Shown: in pieces, positions 1 to 7,724 of the stretch
How positions within the stretch are numbered: the first letter of the stretch is position 1
Layout of the letters: each line of letters starts with the position of its first letter
Virus record (IMG/VR): IMGVR_UViG_3300002136_000006
Span: 1-38,272 of that record
DNA: 38,272 nt
Origin: a virus
Direction: 5' to 3' (one strand)
Translations under genes and position numbers: made by a program
The notes under the pieces: model-generated
Told to the model about the DNA's origin: nothing
What the model saw: only the letters and a program-made list of their open reading frames with translations
Databases searched by the model: none

Positions 1-1
1 A

Positions 2-550
2 TGGGACACAGTAACCAAGATGATGTTCTCCATTGATAAGTTAAAAGCTGCTAACGGTAAGACTATGACTAAGCGTCTGTTCTACGAGCTATGTTATACA
101 GATCCCTCTCAGGCTGTCTTCACCTTAAAGGAAAGAGATATAGTTGTAAGAGGTAAGAACTTCTTGTCGTTACAGCAACTCTTCCTAAGCTTAGTACCTA
201 ACGACCCAACTGAGTATGAGTTTGCTATGACACTGTTTGGTTCATGGGAAGTGTGGTTAGATTTTAATAAGTCTCCAGTACTGAGGCCCTTCATTACTCG
301 TTGGCGTAAAGAGGCTGAAGTTAAAGTTAAGAGTGAAGCTATTAAAGCTATTGCGGAAGAGATGAGAAGTGGTGGTCGTTCCTCCTTTGGTGCAGCTAAG
401 CTTCTCTTAGATCGTGGTTGGTTAGATAAAGAAGCTGCTTCTCAGGCTAAGCGTAAGCTTCAAGAGAAGGAGGAGGAAGAGATGAATAAAGAAGCTCTCC
501 TCACTTTGAATGAAGATGCTGAGCGTCTAGGTTTAAACAAACTTAACTAA
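2..550 (+). CDS. Terminase small subunit-like DNA packaging protein (5' partial)
   Basis: The reading frame is open to the left edge: six sense codons precede the first ATG at 20, and no Shine-Dalgarno sequence lies before that ATG, so the true start is probably outside the window. The visible 176 residues after the ATG match the pattern I know from small-terminase-like proteins of marine podoviruses: a 'TEYEFAMTLFGSWEVW' segment, then 'PVLRPFITRWRKEAEVKVKSEAIKAI', split here as PVLRPFITRW and KSEAIKAI, then 'AAKLLLDRGW' and a charged helical tail rich in Lys and Glu. Such proteins recognise phage DNA and hand it to the large terminase. The large subunit is about 8.3 kb downstream, an unusual separation. 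The family call is from memory of sequence patterns; a general DNA-binding role is the alternative. Confidence 0.55.
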   Translation, partial: WDTVTKMMFSIDKLKAANGKTMTKRLFYELCYTDPSQAVFTLKERDIVVRGKNFLSLQQLFLSLVPNDPTEYEFAMTLFGSWEVWLDFNKSPVLRPFITRWRKEAEVKVKSEAIKAIAEEMRSGGRSSFGAAKLLLDRGWLDKEAASQAKRKLQEKEEEEMNKEALLTLNEDAERLGLNKLN

Positions 551-565
551 AAAGGTTAGAGAAAA

Positions 566-853
566 ATGACTGTAATAACAGCTTCCCTTACAGCAGAGAA
601 TACTTTTAGCGATGTCTTGGAGACTCGTGGTAGCTTCGGCTTCTCATTGAGTGGTACCTTTGCCGCTACGGTTACAGTACAACGTAGCCGTGACAATAGC
701 ACATGGCGTGATGTAGACTCCTGGACTGCCCCCTCAGAGGAGGTAGGCTTTGAGCCTAACCCAATGTACTACCGTGTAGGTATCAAGACTGGTGGGTACA
801 CCTCAGGGACTGCTGTAGTCGAATTGAATGACGACCAAGAGCGCATTGAATAA
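566..853 (+). CDS. Small beta-rich virion-associated protein, tail fibre cassette
   Basis: A 95-residue protein, 15 bases after the small terminase-like gene, with an AAGG-type ribosome site before the ATG. It has no signal peptide or membrane segment. It is rich in Ser, Thr, Val and Gly in an alternating pattern that suggests a beta sandwich, with 'GSFGFSLSGTFAATVTVQRS' followed by 'MYYRVGIKTGGYTSGTAVV'. I recognise this as a small conserved protein of podoviruses, usually next to tail fibre genes, with no proven role. Its place directly before the first spike suggests a fibre adaptor or decoration protein, which is inference. Confidence 0.55.
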   Translation: MTVITASLTAENTFSDVLETRGSFGFSLSGTFAATVTVQRSRDNSTWRDVDSWTAPSEEVGFEPNPMYYRVGIKTGGYTSGTAVVELNDDQERIE

Positions 854-889
854 GATAACTCCTGTACACAAGATTAGGATATAATCGCT

Positions 890-2935
890 ATGGCTAAGAA
901 ACCTACGATCTCAACGATCAGTTCTGGGTATGCGTCTAACACGCAACTGAATAATAACTTCTCAGCACTTAGAACTGGATTTGACAATACCTTGTCGTTG
1001 GATGGTAGCACACCTAACGCCATGAATGCTGACTTGGATATGAACGGTAACAATATCCTAAATGCTTCTCAGGTTAATGTTGACTCTCTTTACATTGATG
1101 GTATCTCAGTTGTTCCTGGTGATGTAACGCTTCAGACTACTTACCTCACAGCTTCTTATACAGGTGATGGTAGTCAAGTAGCTTATGCTCTAACTGCTAA
1201 TCCTCAGACTGAAGCTAATACTTCTGTCTATGTAGATGGTGTTTATCAAAACAAAGATACTTACTCCGTCTCAGGAGTTGTTGTAACTTTCAGTGAAGCT
1301 CCTCCTCTTAACTCAGCCATTGAGATTGTATACCCAACTAACACTGATACTCTTAATGGTACGACTGCTGATTTGATTACGTATAATCAAGGCAGTACTG
1401 GTGCACAGGATCGTACACTAACTAATAGGCTGCAAGAGTCAGTCTCGGTCAAAGACTTCGGTGCTGTCGGTGATGGTGTGACGGACGATAGTGCGGCATT
1501 TATCGCTGCGGCTGCTTTGGGCAAGCCAGTTATATTAATTGCTGACGAAACATATTTAATAAACAGCAGCGTAACCTGCTCGCAAGGCACAGGGTTTATT
1601 TGTGAGGGTGGTGTGGCCACTATTAAAAGCACTGCCACATCTGCGCTGGTTGTCATTGCCGCAACAAGTGTCAACGACATCATGCTGGAAAACATTTATT
1701 TCGACATGCCCACTGGGGTGGTCGCTTATGAAGTCAACCCGTTTGAAGCGATAACCGTTACAAATTTAACGATTAAGGGATGTCATTTTAACGAAGGATA
1801 CCACAGTGTTTACGTCAAGGATTGCACAGATGTCCGTATTCTCAACTGCGAGAGTGACACGCCCTACTCGTTTGGTTTTTACATTGACGATAGTGTGACA
1901 AATATTTGGATAGAGAACTGTTACGCACATGACTCAGCCGCGCACGATGGTTTCAAATTTGGCAGCACTGATAATAGTAAACAACTGCGCTCCGCATGGG
2001 TTCAAAACTGTCGCTCTGAAAACAATTTTAGAGACGGCATAGACATCGCTCACGTTGATGCCAGCAACGTGTTTATCAATAACTTCAGCACTAGCGGCAA
2101 CAGCCTGAAGGGTATTGATTTAAAACTGCCAAGCGGCGGCGTAGGGTACAACAACGTGTTTGTTGAAAACTGCTCGATACTGGTAACAGCCTCGCAGGTA
2201 GGTGCATCTTTCCTTGCATCAAACAAAGCAGATATTGCCAAGATCAAGGATGTTCACTTCACTGGTTTGTACGTTGTTGGAGCGAATAATACGAACACAG
2301 AAGCTATCCTAATAGACTCTACAACTGATGCAACAGTCACAGGTTGCAATATCCGAAACTGTAAAAATGCAGTTCGGCTCAACGGAACAAACGGAACTCT
2401 AGTCAGAAACTTAACAGCGATAGCATGTCAAGATCCGATCAACATCAGCTCTAATACTGGCACTGGATGTGTCGACACTCACATTAGTGATGTGTACTGC
2501 GAAGCATCAACCCAAACAGACATTGTAACTGATGGCGCTGATACAGGTACTAGGGTAGTCGCACTTCGTGGCACTGGTGACAGCGCGACAAACGGGATTA
2601 ACTCTTCATCTGATATAGCTTTTGCGCCCCGTGTGTTTAACATTACGAGCGGCACTAAATTCTTAATGCCTCAACATTCAGGCGCATTATGCTCAGACAC
2701 GGGCGCTAGTGGTAATGTCGAGTATCAATTACCAGCTGGCATAGATGGGCTAATTTATTACTTTGTCTCGAATGGTGCTGCGTTACTCAAGATTGACCCC
2801 GATGGTACTGAAGTAATTCAGGGCGGCACTGCGGGTCAGCAACTTCAAGGATCAAGCGGCGCACACTGCACACTTATGTATCACGTTGATAAGTGGACCA
2901 TTCAAGCAAAAGAAGGAACATGGTCTTATGCATAG
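890..2935 (+). CDS. Tail spike with pectate-lyase-like beta-helix
   Basis: A 681-residue receptor-binding protein. Residues about 1-180 look like a particle-anchor region: an 'NTQLNNNFSALRTGFDNTLS' opening and a small domain with 'VYVDGVYQNKDTYSV', common at the front of marine phage fibres. At about residue 183 the segment 'SVKDFGAVGDGVTDDSAAF' begins, the hallmark of pectate-lyase-like right-handed beta-helix spikes. It is followed by many short repeated strands rich in Asn, Cys and Val up to about 530, then a C-terminal domain. Such spikes bind, and often cleave, surface polysaccharide. The substrate cannot be read from the sequence. Codon choice changes near the domain boundary (more GCG, CTG and AAC downstream), suggesting module exchange. 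The -10-like TATAAT at 880 lacks a -35 box. Confidence 0.85.
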   Translation: MAKKPTISTISSGYASNTQLNNNFSALRTGFDNTLSLDGSTPNAMNADLDMNGNNILNASQVNVDSLYIDGISVVPGDVTLQTTYLTASYTGDGSQVAYALTANPQTEANTSVYVDGVYQNKDTYSVSGVVVTFSEAPPLNSAIEIVYPTNTDTLNGTTADLITYNQGSTGAQDRTLTNRLQESVSVKDFGAVGDGVTDDSAAFIAAAALGKPVILIADETYLINSSVTCSQGTGFICEGGVATIKSTATSALVVIAATSVNDIMLENIYFDMPTGVVAYEVNPFEAITVTNLTIKGCHFNEGYHSVYVKDCTDVRILNCESDTPYSFGFYIDDSVTNIWIENCYAHDSAAHDGFKFGSTDNSKQLRSAWVQNCRSENNFRDGIDIAHVDASNVFINNFSTSGNSLKGIDLKLPSGGVGYNNVFVENCSILVTASQVGASFLASNKADIAKIKDVHFTGLYVVGANNTNTEAILIDSTTDATVTGCNIRNCKNAVRLNGTNGTLVRNLTAIACQDPINISSNTGTGCVDTHISDVYCEASTQTDIVTDGADTGTRVVALRGTGDSATNGINSSSDIAFAPRVFNITSGTKFLMPQHSGALCSDTGASGNVEYQLPAGIDGLIYYFVSNGAALLKIDPDGTEVIQGGTAGQQLQGSSGAHCTLMYHVDKWTIQAKEGTWSYA

Positions 2936-2944
2936 GAGGCAAAC

Positions 2945-3841
2945 ATGACGATTAAACAAAATGGTGGCATCTTTGGGCGCAACCCAACATTTAACGATGT
3001 AACCATCGAGGGAGAGATTGAATCATCTGGCGATATTATTGTTGGTAGCGCTGGGAGAATTGGAGTTGGGGACACAAACCCAGTAAACGGTTATGTAACT
3101 GTTCGTGGTGCGTCTACTGTTGGCACTAAAAACGGCCACATAATGTTGACAGGTGACAGCGCAACTGCTGGACAAGGCCCACAGGTTGTTTTTAGCGAAA
3201 GCGGAAGCGGATCAAACTGGGTCGGTGCTGCGATTGGTTTTACTCGAACTGGTGGCAGCGGAATTGGAGACTTGTCGTTCAGCACCAGACAAACAGCGGG
3301 AAATGCTGATACGACTGCTGTTGAGGCGATGAAAATAAACAGCGCCGGAAATGTTTATGTATCAACTGGCAACCTAGTAATAAGCACATCTGGCAAAGGC
3401 ATCGACTTCTCTGCCACCTCTGGCACTGGCACAAGTGAACTGTTCGATGACTATGAAGAGGGGGTCTGGACGCCAGCAATTAGTGGGACAGCAGATACAA
3501 CATATTCAACGCAATATGGTTGGTACACAAAAGTGGGAAATCTTGTATCTGTTGGCTTTGAATTAACTGTAAATGTAGAGGGAACGATCACAGGAAATGC
3601 AGCTATTTTAGGTTTACCCTTTACATCTGGAGCATCAGATTCCAAATCATCTGGTAGTTTAAGTTACTCTGCATCAAGCGGTTATAGTTCTGTGTGGCAG
3701 GGAATTATGGTTGGGAATAATCAAACCCTGATTAGTATTTATGTTAAAAGTGCGGCAGGTGCTTCAACATTTTCATTAAATGGAAGTGATTTCTTTGCAA
3801 ACGGAACGCAGATTATTGGTCAATTAACATATAAGGTTTAA
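2945..3841 (+). CDS. Tail fibre / receptor-binding protein
   Basis: A 298-residue fibre-like protein starting 9 bases after the first spike, with an AGGAGG-like site before the ATG. The N-terminal half has 'GGIFGRNPTFNDVTIEGEI' and repeated short Gly/Ser/Thr-rich strands ('INSAGNVYVSTGN'), as in trimeric fibre shafts. The motif 'LFDDYEEGVWTP' followed by 'GWYTKVGNLVSVGFEL' marks a C-terminal domain that I know from many marine phage fibres. No peptidase or enzymatic motif is seen. It probably sits with the two beta-helix proteins at the tail tip. The role as receptor binder is inferred from family resemblance and context. Confidence 0.75.
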   Translation: MTIKQNGGIFGRNPTFNDVTIEGEIESSGDIIVGSAGRIGVGDTNPVNGYVTVRGASTVGTKNGHIMLTGDSATAGQGPQVVFSESGSGSNWVGAAIGFTRTGGSGIGDLSFSTRQTAGNADTTAVEAMKINSAGNVYVSTGNLVISTSGKGIDFSATSGTGTSELFDDYEEGVWTPAISGTADTTYSTQYGWYTKVGNLVSVGFELTVNVEGTITGNAAILGLPFTSGASDSKSSGSLSYSASSGYSSVWQGIMVGNNQTLISIYVKSAAGASTFSLNGSDFFANGTQIIGQLTYKV

Positions 3842-3845
3842 TGCA

Positions 3846-5300
3846 ATGGCACTTACTCGCACAACAAACAGGATGACATCTGGTGAGGTTGTAAATGTCT
3901 TTGACTTTATGACACAAGCACAAATAACTGCTGTTCAAGTTGCAAATTGGACTGAAGCTGCGGCACTAAACGTTGATTTAGCTGCCCCAATTCAAGCTGC
4001 TTTTGATTATGCTACAACCGTTGGTGTGCCACAGGGCGGGAAAGGATATGTAGTCTATTTCCCATCCGGTCGTTATTATATTGGAAGCACAATATCCATT
4101 CCCAATGCCACAATAATGAAAGGTGCAGGAAGAAACCAAACTGGTTTTAGGCCGCTATCCACATTTACAGGCGTAATGTTTACCGACAAAGGCAACGCCA
4201 GCAAAGTTGTTTTGCGTGATTTTAGAATAGACGGTATGGGGGTAGCTGGCGTTACTGACCTAATCAAGATGGGTTACAATGACGAGCCTCTTGGCGGTGG
4301 TGAATGGAATAATTTGTTCCTTTATGGTGGAGAAGTTGGCGCATCAGCAGCGCACATTACAGCAATTAACACAGTTACTAACGTGTTCTCCTTTACAGAA
4401 ATTGAAGCTGGTTTTAGTGGAACTGATTTTAAACTTGGACCTAATTCTGGTGTTACATTTTATAATCGTTGTTTAAGTATTAACTCAGTTAATTATGGAT
4501 TTTACGGTAATGGCACAATGTCTCTCAATAATTGTGAGATTGAAGCTCCACCAGCAACCTGCGTTGGTGTTTTTGTTAGCCGCGAAACAACGATTAATGA
4601 TCTAACTTATGCTCAAGCTGCAAGTGTAACTAACCCCTTTGCCATTGAAATTGATGCGTCATGCTCAATGTTTACGATACAGGGATTTATTAATACTCAA
4701 GCGGCTGGCTCTGTGTTGACAAATCTTTTAAAAGATAATCGTTCGTTAACGCCATTGAATTGGGGAGATAGAGGCGCAACACTAAAAAATATGCCAATGC
4801 TTGCAGATGATATTCATTTGGCAAATGGTGCAATTTACATTCAAGACTTAAAACGTCAAGCCTTTAGATTCAGACTGCAAAATAATTCTGGAACAATTCA
4901 ACACAGAGTTGGTCAAGTTCGTGATATTACTGCGGCACCAGTTATGGCTGATAAAATCACAGGAGCTAGTGAAACATTTACAGCCACTCCAACAGGCGCA
5001 GATAGTTCAACAGCGTTTGCTGCTGGTGCAAAAATATCTTCAGCAAACACATCAATATTAATTTTTAATACTGTCAGCCAATCAAATACTTATTTTTTTG
5101 GTCAGGCCACAATTAATTTTAACAGTAGCGGAACTGCTTTAAATGCATTTCTTACACAAAGCTCTTTTAATGTTAATGGAGTTACAAGGAATTATATGCT
5201 TCTGCAATTTACCGACGCAGCAACAGGGGCAAACTTTGACTTAACAACATTAGCATCTTCAAAGATTATTGATCTTACGATTGATGCTTATGTTCAATGA
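3846..5300 (+). CDS. Second tail spike, beta-helix (pectate-lyase-like)
   Basis: A 484-residue protein. Residues about 15-130 hold the pectate-lyase-like opening: 'VNVFDFMT', then 'APIQAAFDYAT', 'VYFPSGRYYIGSTISIPN' and 'MKGAGRNQTGF', where the host-surface binding helix normally begins. The C-terminal 200 residues are Thr/Ser/Asn-rich strands. Unlike the first spike it lacks an N-terminal anchor domain, so it may attach through another fibre. The DNA is clearly more AT-rich and uses ATT, AAT and TTT more freely than the neighbouring core genes, suggesting recent acquisition. Specificity cannot be deduced. It starts 4 bases after the preceding gene's stop. Confidence 0.8.
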   Translation: MALTRTTNRMTSGEVVNVFDFMTQAQITAVQVANWTEAAALNVDLAAPIQAAFDYATTVGVPQGGKGYVVYFPSGRYYIGSTISIPNATIMKGAGRNQTGFRPLSTFTGVMFTDKGNASKVVLRDFRIDGMGVAGVTDLIKMGYNDEPLGGGEWNNLFLYGGEVGASAAHITAINTVTNVFSFTEIEAGFSGTDFKLGPNSGVTFYNRCLSINSVNYGFYGNGTMSLNNCEIEAPPATCVGVFVSRETTINDLTYAQAASVTNPFAIEIDASCSMFTIQGFINTQAAGSVLTNLLKDNRSLTPLNWGDRGATLKNMPMLADDIHLANGAIYIQDLKRQAFRFRLQNNSGTIQHRVGQVRDITAAPVMADKITGASETFTATPTGADSSTAFAAGAKISSANTSILIFNTVSQSNTYFFGQATINFNSSGTALNAFLTQSSFNVNGVTRNYMLLQFTDAATGANFDLTTLASSKIIDLTIDAYVQ

Positions 5301-5315
5301 CAGGAGTAAATAACA

Positions 5316-5609
5316 ATGGCACTACAGCAAACAATCAATACCAGTGGCGATGGAATCGTGTATTCGCCTTTTGGTAAAATAGAAACAGGAACTCAACAAG
5401 TTTCTTTTTCAGCATACTGCAAAGTTATTTGCGTTTCTGGAAGCAAAGAAATGTTAACTGCAACAGTTAATTTTTCAAATGATGACAATCAGTATAGTAA
5501 AGATTATAGCTTCACACCAAGCGTTGCAGATAATTCTGATAATTTTATTAAGCAAGCATACGCACACTTAAAAACTCTTGATGAGTTTGCAGGAGCAACA
5601 GACGTTTAA
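5316..5609 (+). CDS. Small conserved protein of the tail fibre cassette
   Basis: A 97-residue protein with an AGGAG ribosome site about 9 bases before its ATG. It has no membrane segment or signal. The ending 'AYAHLKTLDEFAGATDV' is a pattern I know from small phage proteins lying beside tail fibre genes; the middle is beta-rich. Its function is unknown. It could be a small fibre-associated or assembly protein. AT-rich codon use resembles the spike just upstream, so the two may have moved together. Confidence 0.55.
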   Translation: MALQQTINTSGDGIVYSPFGKIETGTQQVSFSAYCKVICVSGSKEMLTATVNFSNDDNQYSKDYSFTPSVADNSDNFIKQAYAHLKTLDEFAGATDV

Positions 5610-5655
5610 AGTGCGCTTCGTGCGTGGACAGTCCAAACAGCCATAGGAGATAAAA

Positions 5656-5907
5656 ATGGCCTTATCTAAAACAACTACAAACGATAAGATTGAAGTGATG
5701 CAACTTGCTGCTGGATACCCAGTGGTTCAAGTCCGCACAGCAACCATCATTGCAGAGGATGATGTTGAGATTTCTCGCACCTTCCACCGTCATGTGTTAA
5801 CACCTGATGCTGACTTGTCTGGTGAGGACGCTGACGTCCAAGCGATTGCTGGAACAGTATTCACAGATGCAGCTAAGGCTGCTTACGCTGCTGCTTCACA
5901 AGAGTAA
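5656..5907 (+). CDS. Conserved small phage protein of unknown function
   Basis: An 83-residue acidic protein with an AGGAG site 5 bases before its ATG. The segments 'MALSKTTTNDKIEV' and 'FHRHVLTPDADLSGEDADV' are familiar from podoviruses, where the gene follows tail fibre genes. It has no membrane segment. Codon use has returned to the phage's normal style. Its stop overlaps the next start as TAATG. No function can be assigned. Confidence 0.6.
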   Translation: MALSKTTTNDKIEVMQLAAGYPVVQVRTATIIAEDDVEISRTFHRHVLTPDADLSGEDADVQAIAGTVFTDAAKAAYAAASQE

Positions 5908-6089
5908 TGCTCTGCACTCTGTCGTTAGTGTTGTACACTATGGTATATCCATCAACACTAATGGCAGTCTGCGTCTACTCCTGCCCACTCCCACTGCCTA
6001 TTGAACGTCCTTATGGTAATCGAACAGCTATACCCTACGGACTAAGTTGCCCAAATGAGAAGGTAATTAAAGTAAATGGAAATGCTTGA
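5907..6089 (+). CDS. Small exported Cys/Pro-containing protein
   Basis: A 60-residue protein that overlaps the previous stop by one base (TAATG), which favours translational coupling. Residues about 1-22 are hydrophobic and could be a signal peptide ('LSLVLYTMVYPSTLMAV'). The short mature part has 'SCPLPLPIERPYGN' and a further Cys in 'GLSCPNEKV'. There is no convincing lipobox. A short, exported, proline-rich protein just before a membrane/coiled-coil protein resembles an outer spanin subunit in shape only. The reading frame overlaps the next gene by 14 bases. I am moderately sure it is expressed. Confidence 0.5.
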   Translation: MLCTLSLVLYTMVYPSTLMAVCVYSCPLPLPIERPYGNRTAIPYGLSCPNEKVIKVNGNA

Positions 6090-6306
6090 CTCTATAATGA
6101 AATGGGTTGTAGCCCCAGTGACTGCATTCGTTTGGGTAATCTATCAGCGTCAAGCTGACCACCACACAGACATTGCCGTAATCAAATCACAGATCGACAT
6201 AGATAAGACTCATCATGATCGTGAGATGAAAGAGATGAGAGACACCGTTAAAGCTATCTTTACTAAGCTTGATAGTATAGAGGTTTCGTTTAGGAACAAG
6301 GTCTAA
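6076..6306 (+). CDS. Small membrane protein with coiled-coil tail (lysis region)
   Basis: A 76-residue protein with GAGAAGG 12 bases before the ATG; a second ATG at 6082 is possible. One N-terminal membrane segment ('MKWVVAPVTAFVWVIY', about residues 8-23) is followed by a charged helix ('HDREMKEMRDTVKAIFTKLDS') whose heptad-like spacing suggests a coiled coil. This shape fits an inner spanin subunit, a small XhlA-like holin accessory or another membrane-anchored phage protein. It sits upstream of the holin and muramidase. Its stop forms TAATG with the next gene. Confidence 0.5.
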   Translation: MEMLDSIMKWVVAPVTAFVWVIYQRQADHHTDIAVIKSQIDIDKTHHDREMKEMRDTVKAIFTKLDSIEVSFRNKV

Positions 6307-6776
6307 TGGACCCAATTACACTCATGGCAGCAGCTAGTACTGCCTTCACATACCTTAAGAAGGGTATTGAAGTTGGTAAAGAGCTGAGTGACATGGGGGC
6401 ACAATTAGGTTCATGGGCTAATGCTATCTCTGACTTAGACTTCATGGCTGCTCAGGCACAGAACCCACCGTGGTGGAAGTCCATGACAGGTTCAGCACAG
6501 GCAGATGCTATAGAGGTATTTGCAGCTAAACAGAAGGCCCTAGCTATGAGGGCTGAGCTTAAGCAATACATCCAGTACGCTTACGGTCAGTCTAAGTGGG
6601 AGGAGTTTGTATCACTAGAAGGTAAGATGCGTAAGCAACGTCAAGACCACGAGCATCGTAAACAAGAAATACGTAACAACATAATTAACTGGATAGTAGG
6701 TCTATTCTTTGGGACTATTGGCCTAGGATTAATAATCTTTCTAACCTGGTTCTCATGGACAAATAAAGCTATATAG
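6306..6776 (+). CDS. Conserved membrane-anchored phage protein (lysis region)
   Basis: A 156-residue protein coupled to its upstream neighbour by TAATG. The opening 'MDPITLMAAASTAFTYLKKG' and the segment 'AQNPPWWKSM' belong to a family I know from marine podoviruses and cyanophages, with no proven role. Residues about 20-125 look helical and soluble. A C-terminal membrane segment follows at about 128-150 ('WIVGLFFGTIGLGLIIFLTW'). A membrane-tethered helical protein near holin and endolysin suggests a role in lysis or envelope work, but that is context only. Confidence 0.6.
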   Translation: MDPITLMAAASTAFTYLKKGIEVGKELSDMGAQLGSWANAISDLDFMAAQAQNPPWWKSMTGSAQADAIEVFAAKQKALAMRAELKQYIQYAYGQSKWEEFVSLEGKMRKQRQDHEHRKQEIRNNIINWIVGLFFGTIGLGLIIFLTWFSWTNKAI

Positions 6777-6787
6777 GGATAGGTATC

Positions 6788-6976
6788 ATGTGGGTAGCAG
6801 TAATATTGTTATGTACTAATACGCTAGCTTCTAGTTGTGAGATGAGAGCTAATACAAGTAAGTTCTTCTTTAGTAAAAAATCGTGTGAAGCTAATGCAGC
6901 TAACTATGGTAGGATGCTAATAAGTAAAGGGTATGGCGTTGTACCTGTCTGTTTCAAAGTAGGCAAAGAAGCGTAA
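6788..6976 (+). CDS. Small exported Cys-containing protein
   Basis: A 62-residue protein with a short hydrophobic N-terminus ('MWVAVILLCTNTLASSC') that could be a signal peptide. If it is cleaved before Cys17 it could be a lipoprotein, but 'ASSC' is a poor lipobox. The mature part is basic with two further Cys, which could form a disulphide. The pattern 'MWVAVILLCTN' recurs in cyanophage and marine podovirus lysis regions as far as I recall. An outer-spanin-like role is possible but unproven. A GGGATAGG stretch (6776-6783) lies before the ATG. Confidence 0.5.
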   Translation: MWVAVILLCTNTLASSCEMRANTSKFFFSKKSCEANAANYGRMLISKGYGVVPVCFKVGKEA

Positions 6977-6990
6977 TAAGGATTAACACT

Positions 6991-7281
6991 ATGGCTAAGA
7001 CACTACAAGAAATAAAACGAAACAAGACTTTAAATGCAAATACAAAAGTGTCTAACCAAGCTTCTTCTGTTTCTGAAAAGGGAAGTCGTGCTCGTCAAGG
7101 TCTAGCTAATAAGTATCTTACAAAGGCTCCTAAACCAAAACCATCTTTAGGTCTTTTACCTATGGTTGCTGGTATAGTTCTTGCTCCTACTAAAGCTGGT
7201 GACGGTACACTTAAAGAAGGTACTATTAAGAAAGCTAAAGCTGAGGCAGCTAGAAAAGCTAAGAGACGACCAGCCAAATGA
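6991..7281 (+). CDS. Small basic hypothetical protein
   Basis: A 96-residue, strongly basic protein with an AAGGA site before its ATG. The first 50 residues are polar ('NANTKVSNQASSVSEKGSR'). A central apolar stretch ('LGLLPMVAGIVLAPT') may be a short membrane-interacting segment. The tail is Lys/Ala/Arg-rich ('KAKAEAARKAKRRPAK'). It is not recognised. It ends in an ATGA overlap with the EF-hand membrane protein, so the two are probably co-translated. Confidence 0.5.
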   Translation: MAKTLQEIKRNKTLNANTKVSNQASSVSEKGSRARQGLANKYLTKAPKPKPSLGLLPMVAGIVLAPTKAGDGTLKEGTIKKAKAEAARKAKRRPAK

Positions 7282-7604
7282 CACAGAAACAATTACAACA
7301 TGACTCTAAGTACAACGAGTTTGATACTGATGGTGATGGTATTGTAACTGACGAAGAGTTAGTTCGTTCTGAGCGTATGCTACAGATTGAGAACAACGAC
7401 AAGATGCAAGACCAACAAAGGCTCATGGCATGGGTAGCTATGCTATCTTCTATTTTGACCGTGGTGGCCCTTCTAACACCTCTTGTGGGCATAGACCGCA
7501 TGAACACTGCTAGCGGCTTCCTGAACACCTTCCTAGTGGCTCAGACGGGCATCGTAGTTGGCTTCATGGGGATGACAGCTTGGGCTAAGAAGAATGAACA
7601 CTAA
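7278..7604 (+). CDS. EF-hand protein with two membrane segments
   Basis: A 108-residue protein starting in an ATGA overlap. Residues 16-27 form a canonical EF-hand loop, 'DTDGDGIVTDEE', with Asp16, Asp18, Asp20, Thr24 and Glu27 at the calcium-binding positions. Two hydrophobic segments follow at about 46-70 ('WVAMLSSILTVVALLTPLVG') and 78-102 ('FLNTFLVAQTGIVVGFMGM'), ending in a basic tail. The family is known from marine podoviruses with no experimental role that I know. Position and topology suggest a holin-like or holin-regulating protein that could respond to calcium; that is inference. Only one EF-hand is present, so a partner or dimer would be needed for a paired EF fold. Confidence 0.65.
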   Translation: MTQKQLQHDSKYNEFDTDGDGIVTDEELVRSERMLQIENNDKMQDQQRLMAWVAMLSSILTVVALLTPLVGIDRMNTASGFLNTFLVAQTGIVVGFMGMTAWAKKNEH

Positions 7605-7722
7605 CCTAGTGTACCCAGATAAAGACGTACCTGTTAAAATAATAAATCTTAAGTACGGTCTTAAACTTTATCTAGCACAAGGGACACCTCAGATACGTTT
7701 CATAAACGTAAAAGGAAAATAA
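7594..7722 (+). CDS. Very small ORF, 42 residues, between EF-hand protein and holin
   Basis: An ATG inside the last codons of the EF-hand gene opens a 42-residue frame that fills the gap exactly up to the holin's ribosome site: 'MNTNLVYPDKDVPVK', then 'YGLKLYLAQGTPQIRF' and 'INVKGK'. It is basic and beta-like with no membrane segment. No strong ribosome site precedes it, but overlap with the upstream gene would allow coupling, as at many junctions here. It is not recognised; confidence rests on the otherwise gapless packing of this region. Confidence 0.4.
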   Translation: MNTNLVYPDKDVPVKIINLKYGLKLYLAQGTPQIRFINVKGK

Positions 7723-7724
7723 AC

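Noticed and set aside
880-885. TATAAT just before the first spike gene
   Set aside because: No -35 box at a useful distance, and the hexamer overlaps the ribosome-site region.
980-985. TTGACA inside the first spike gene
   Set aside because: No -10-like hexamer 16-18 bases downstream.
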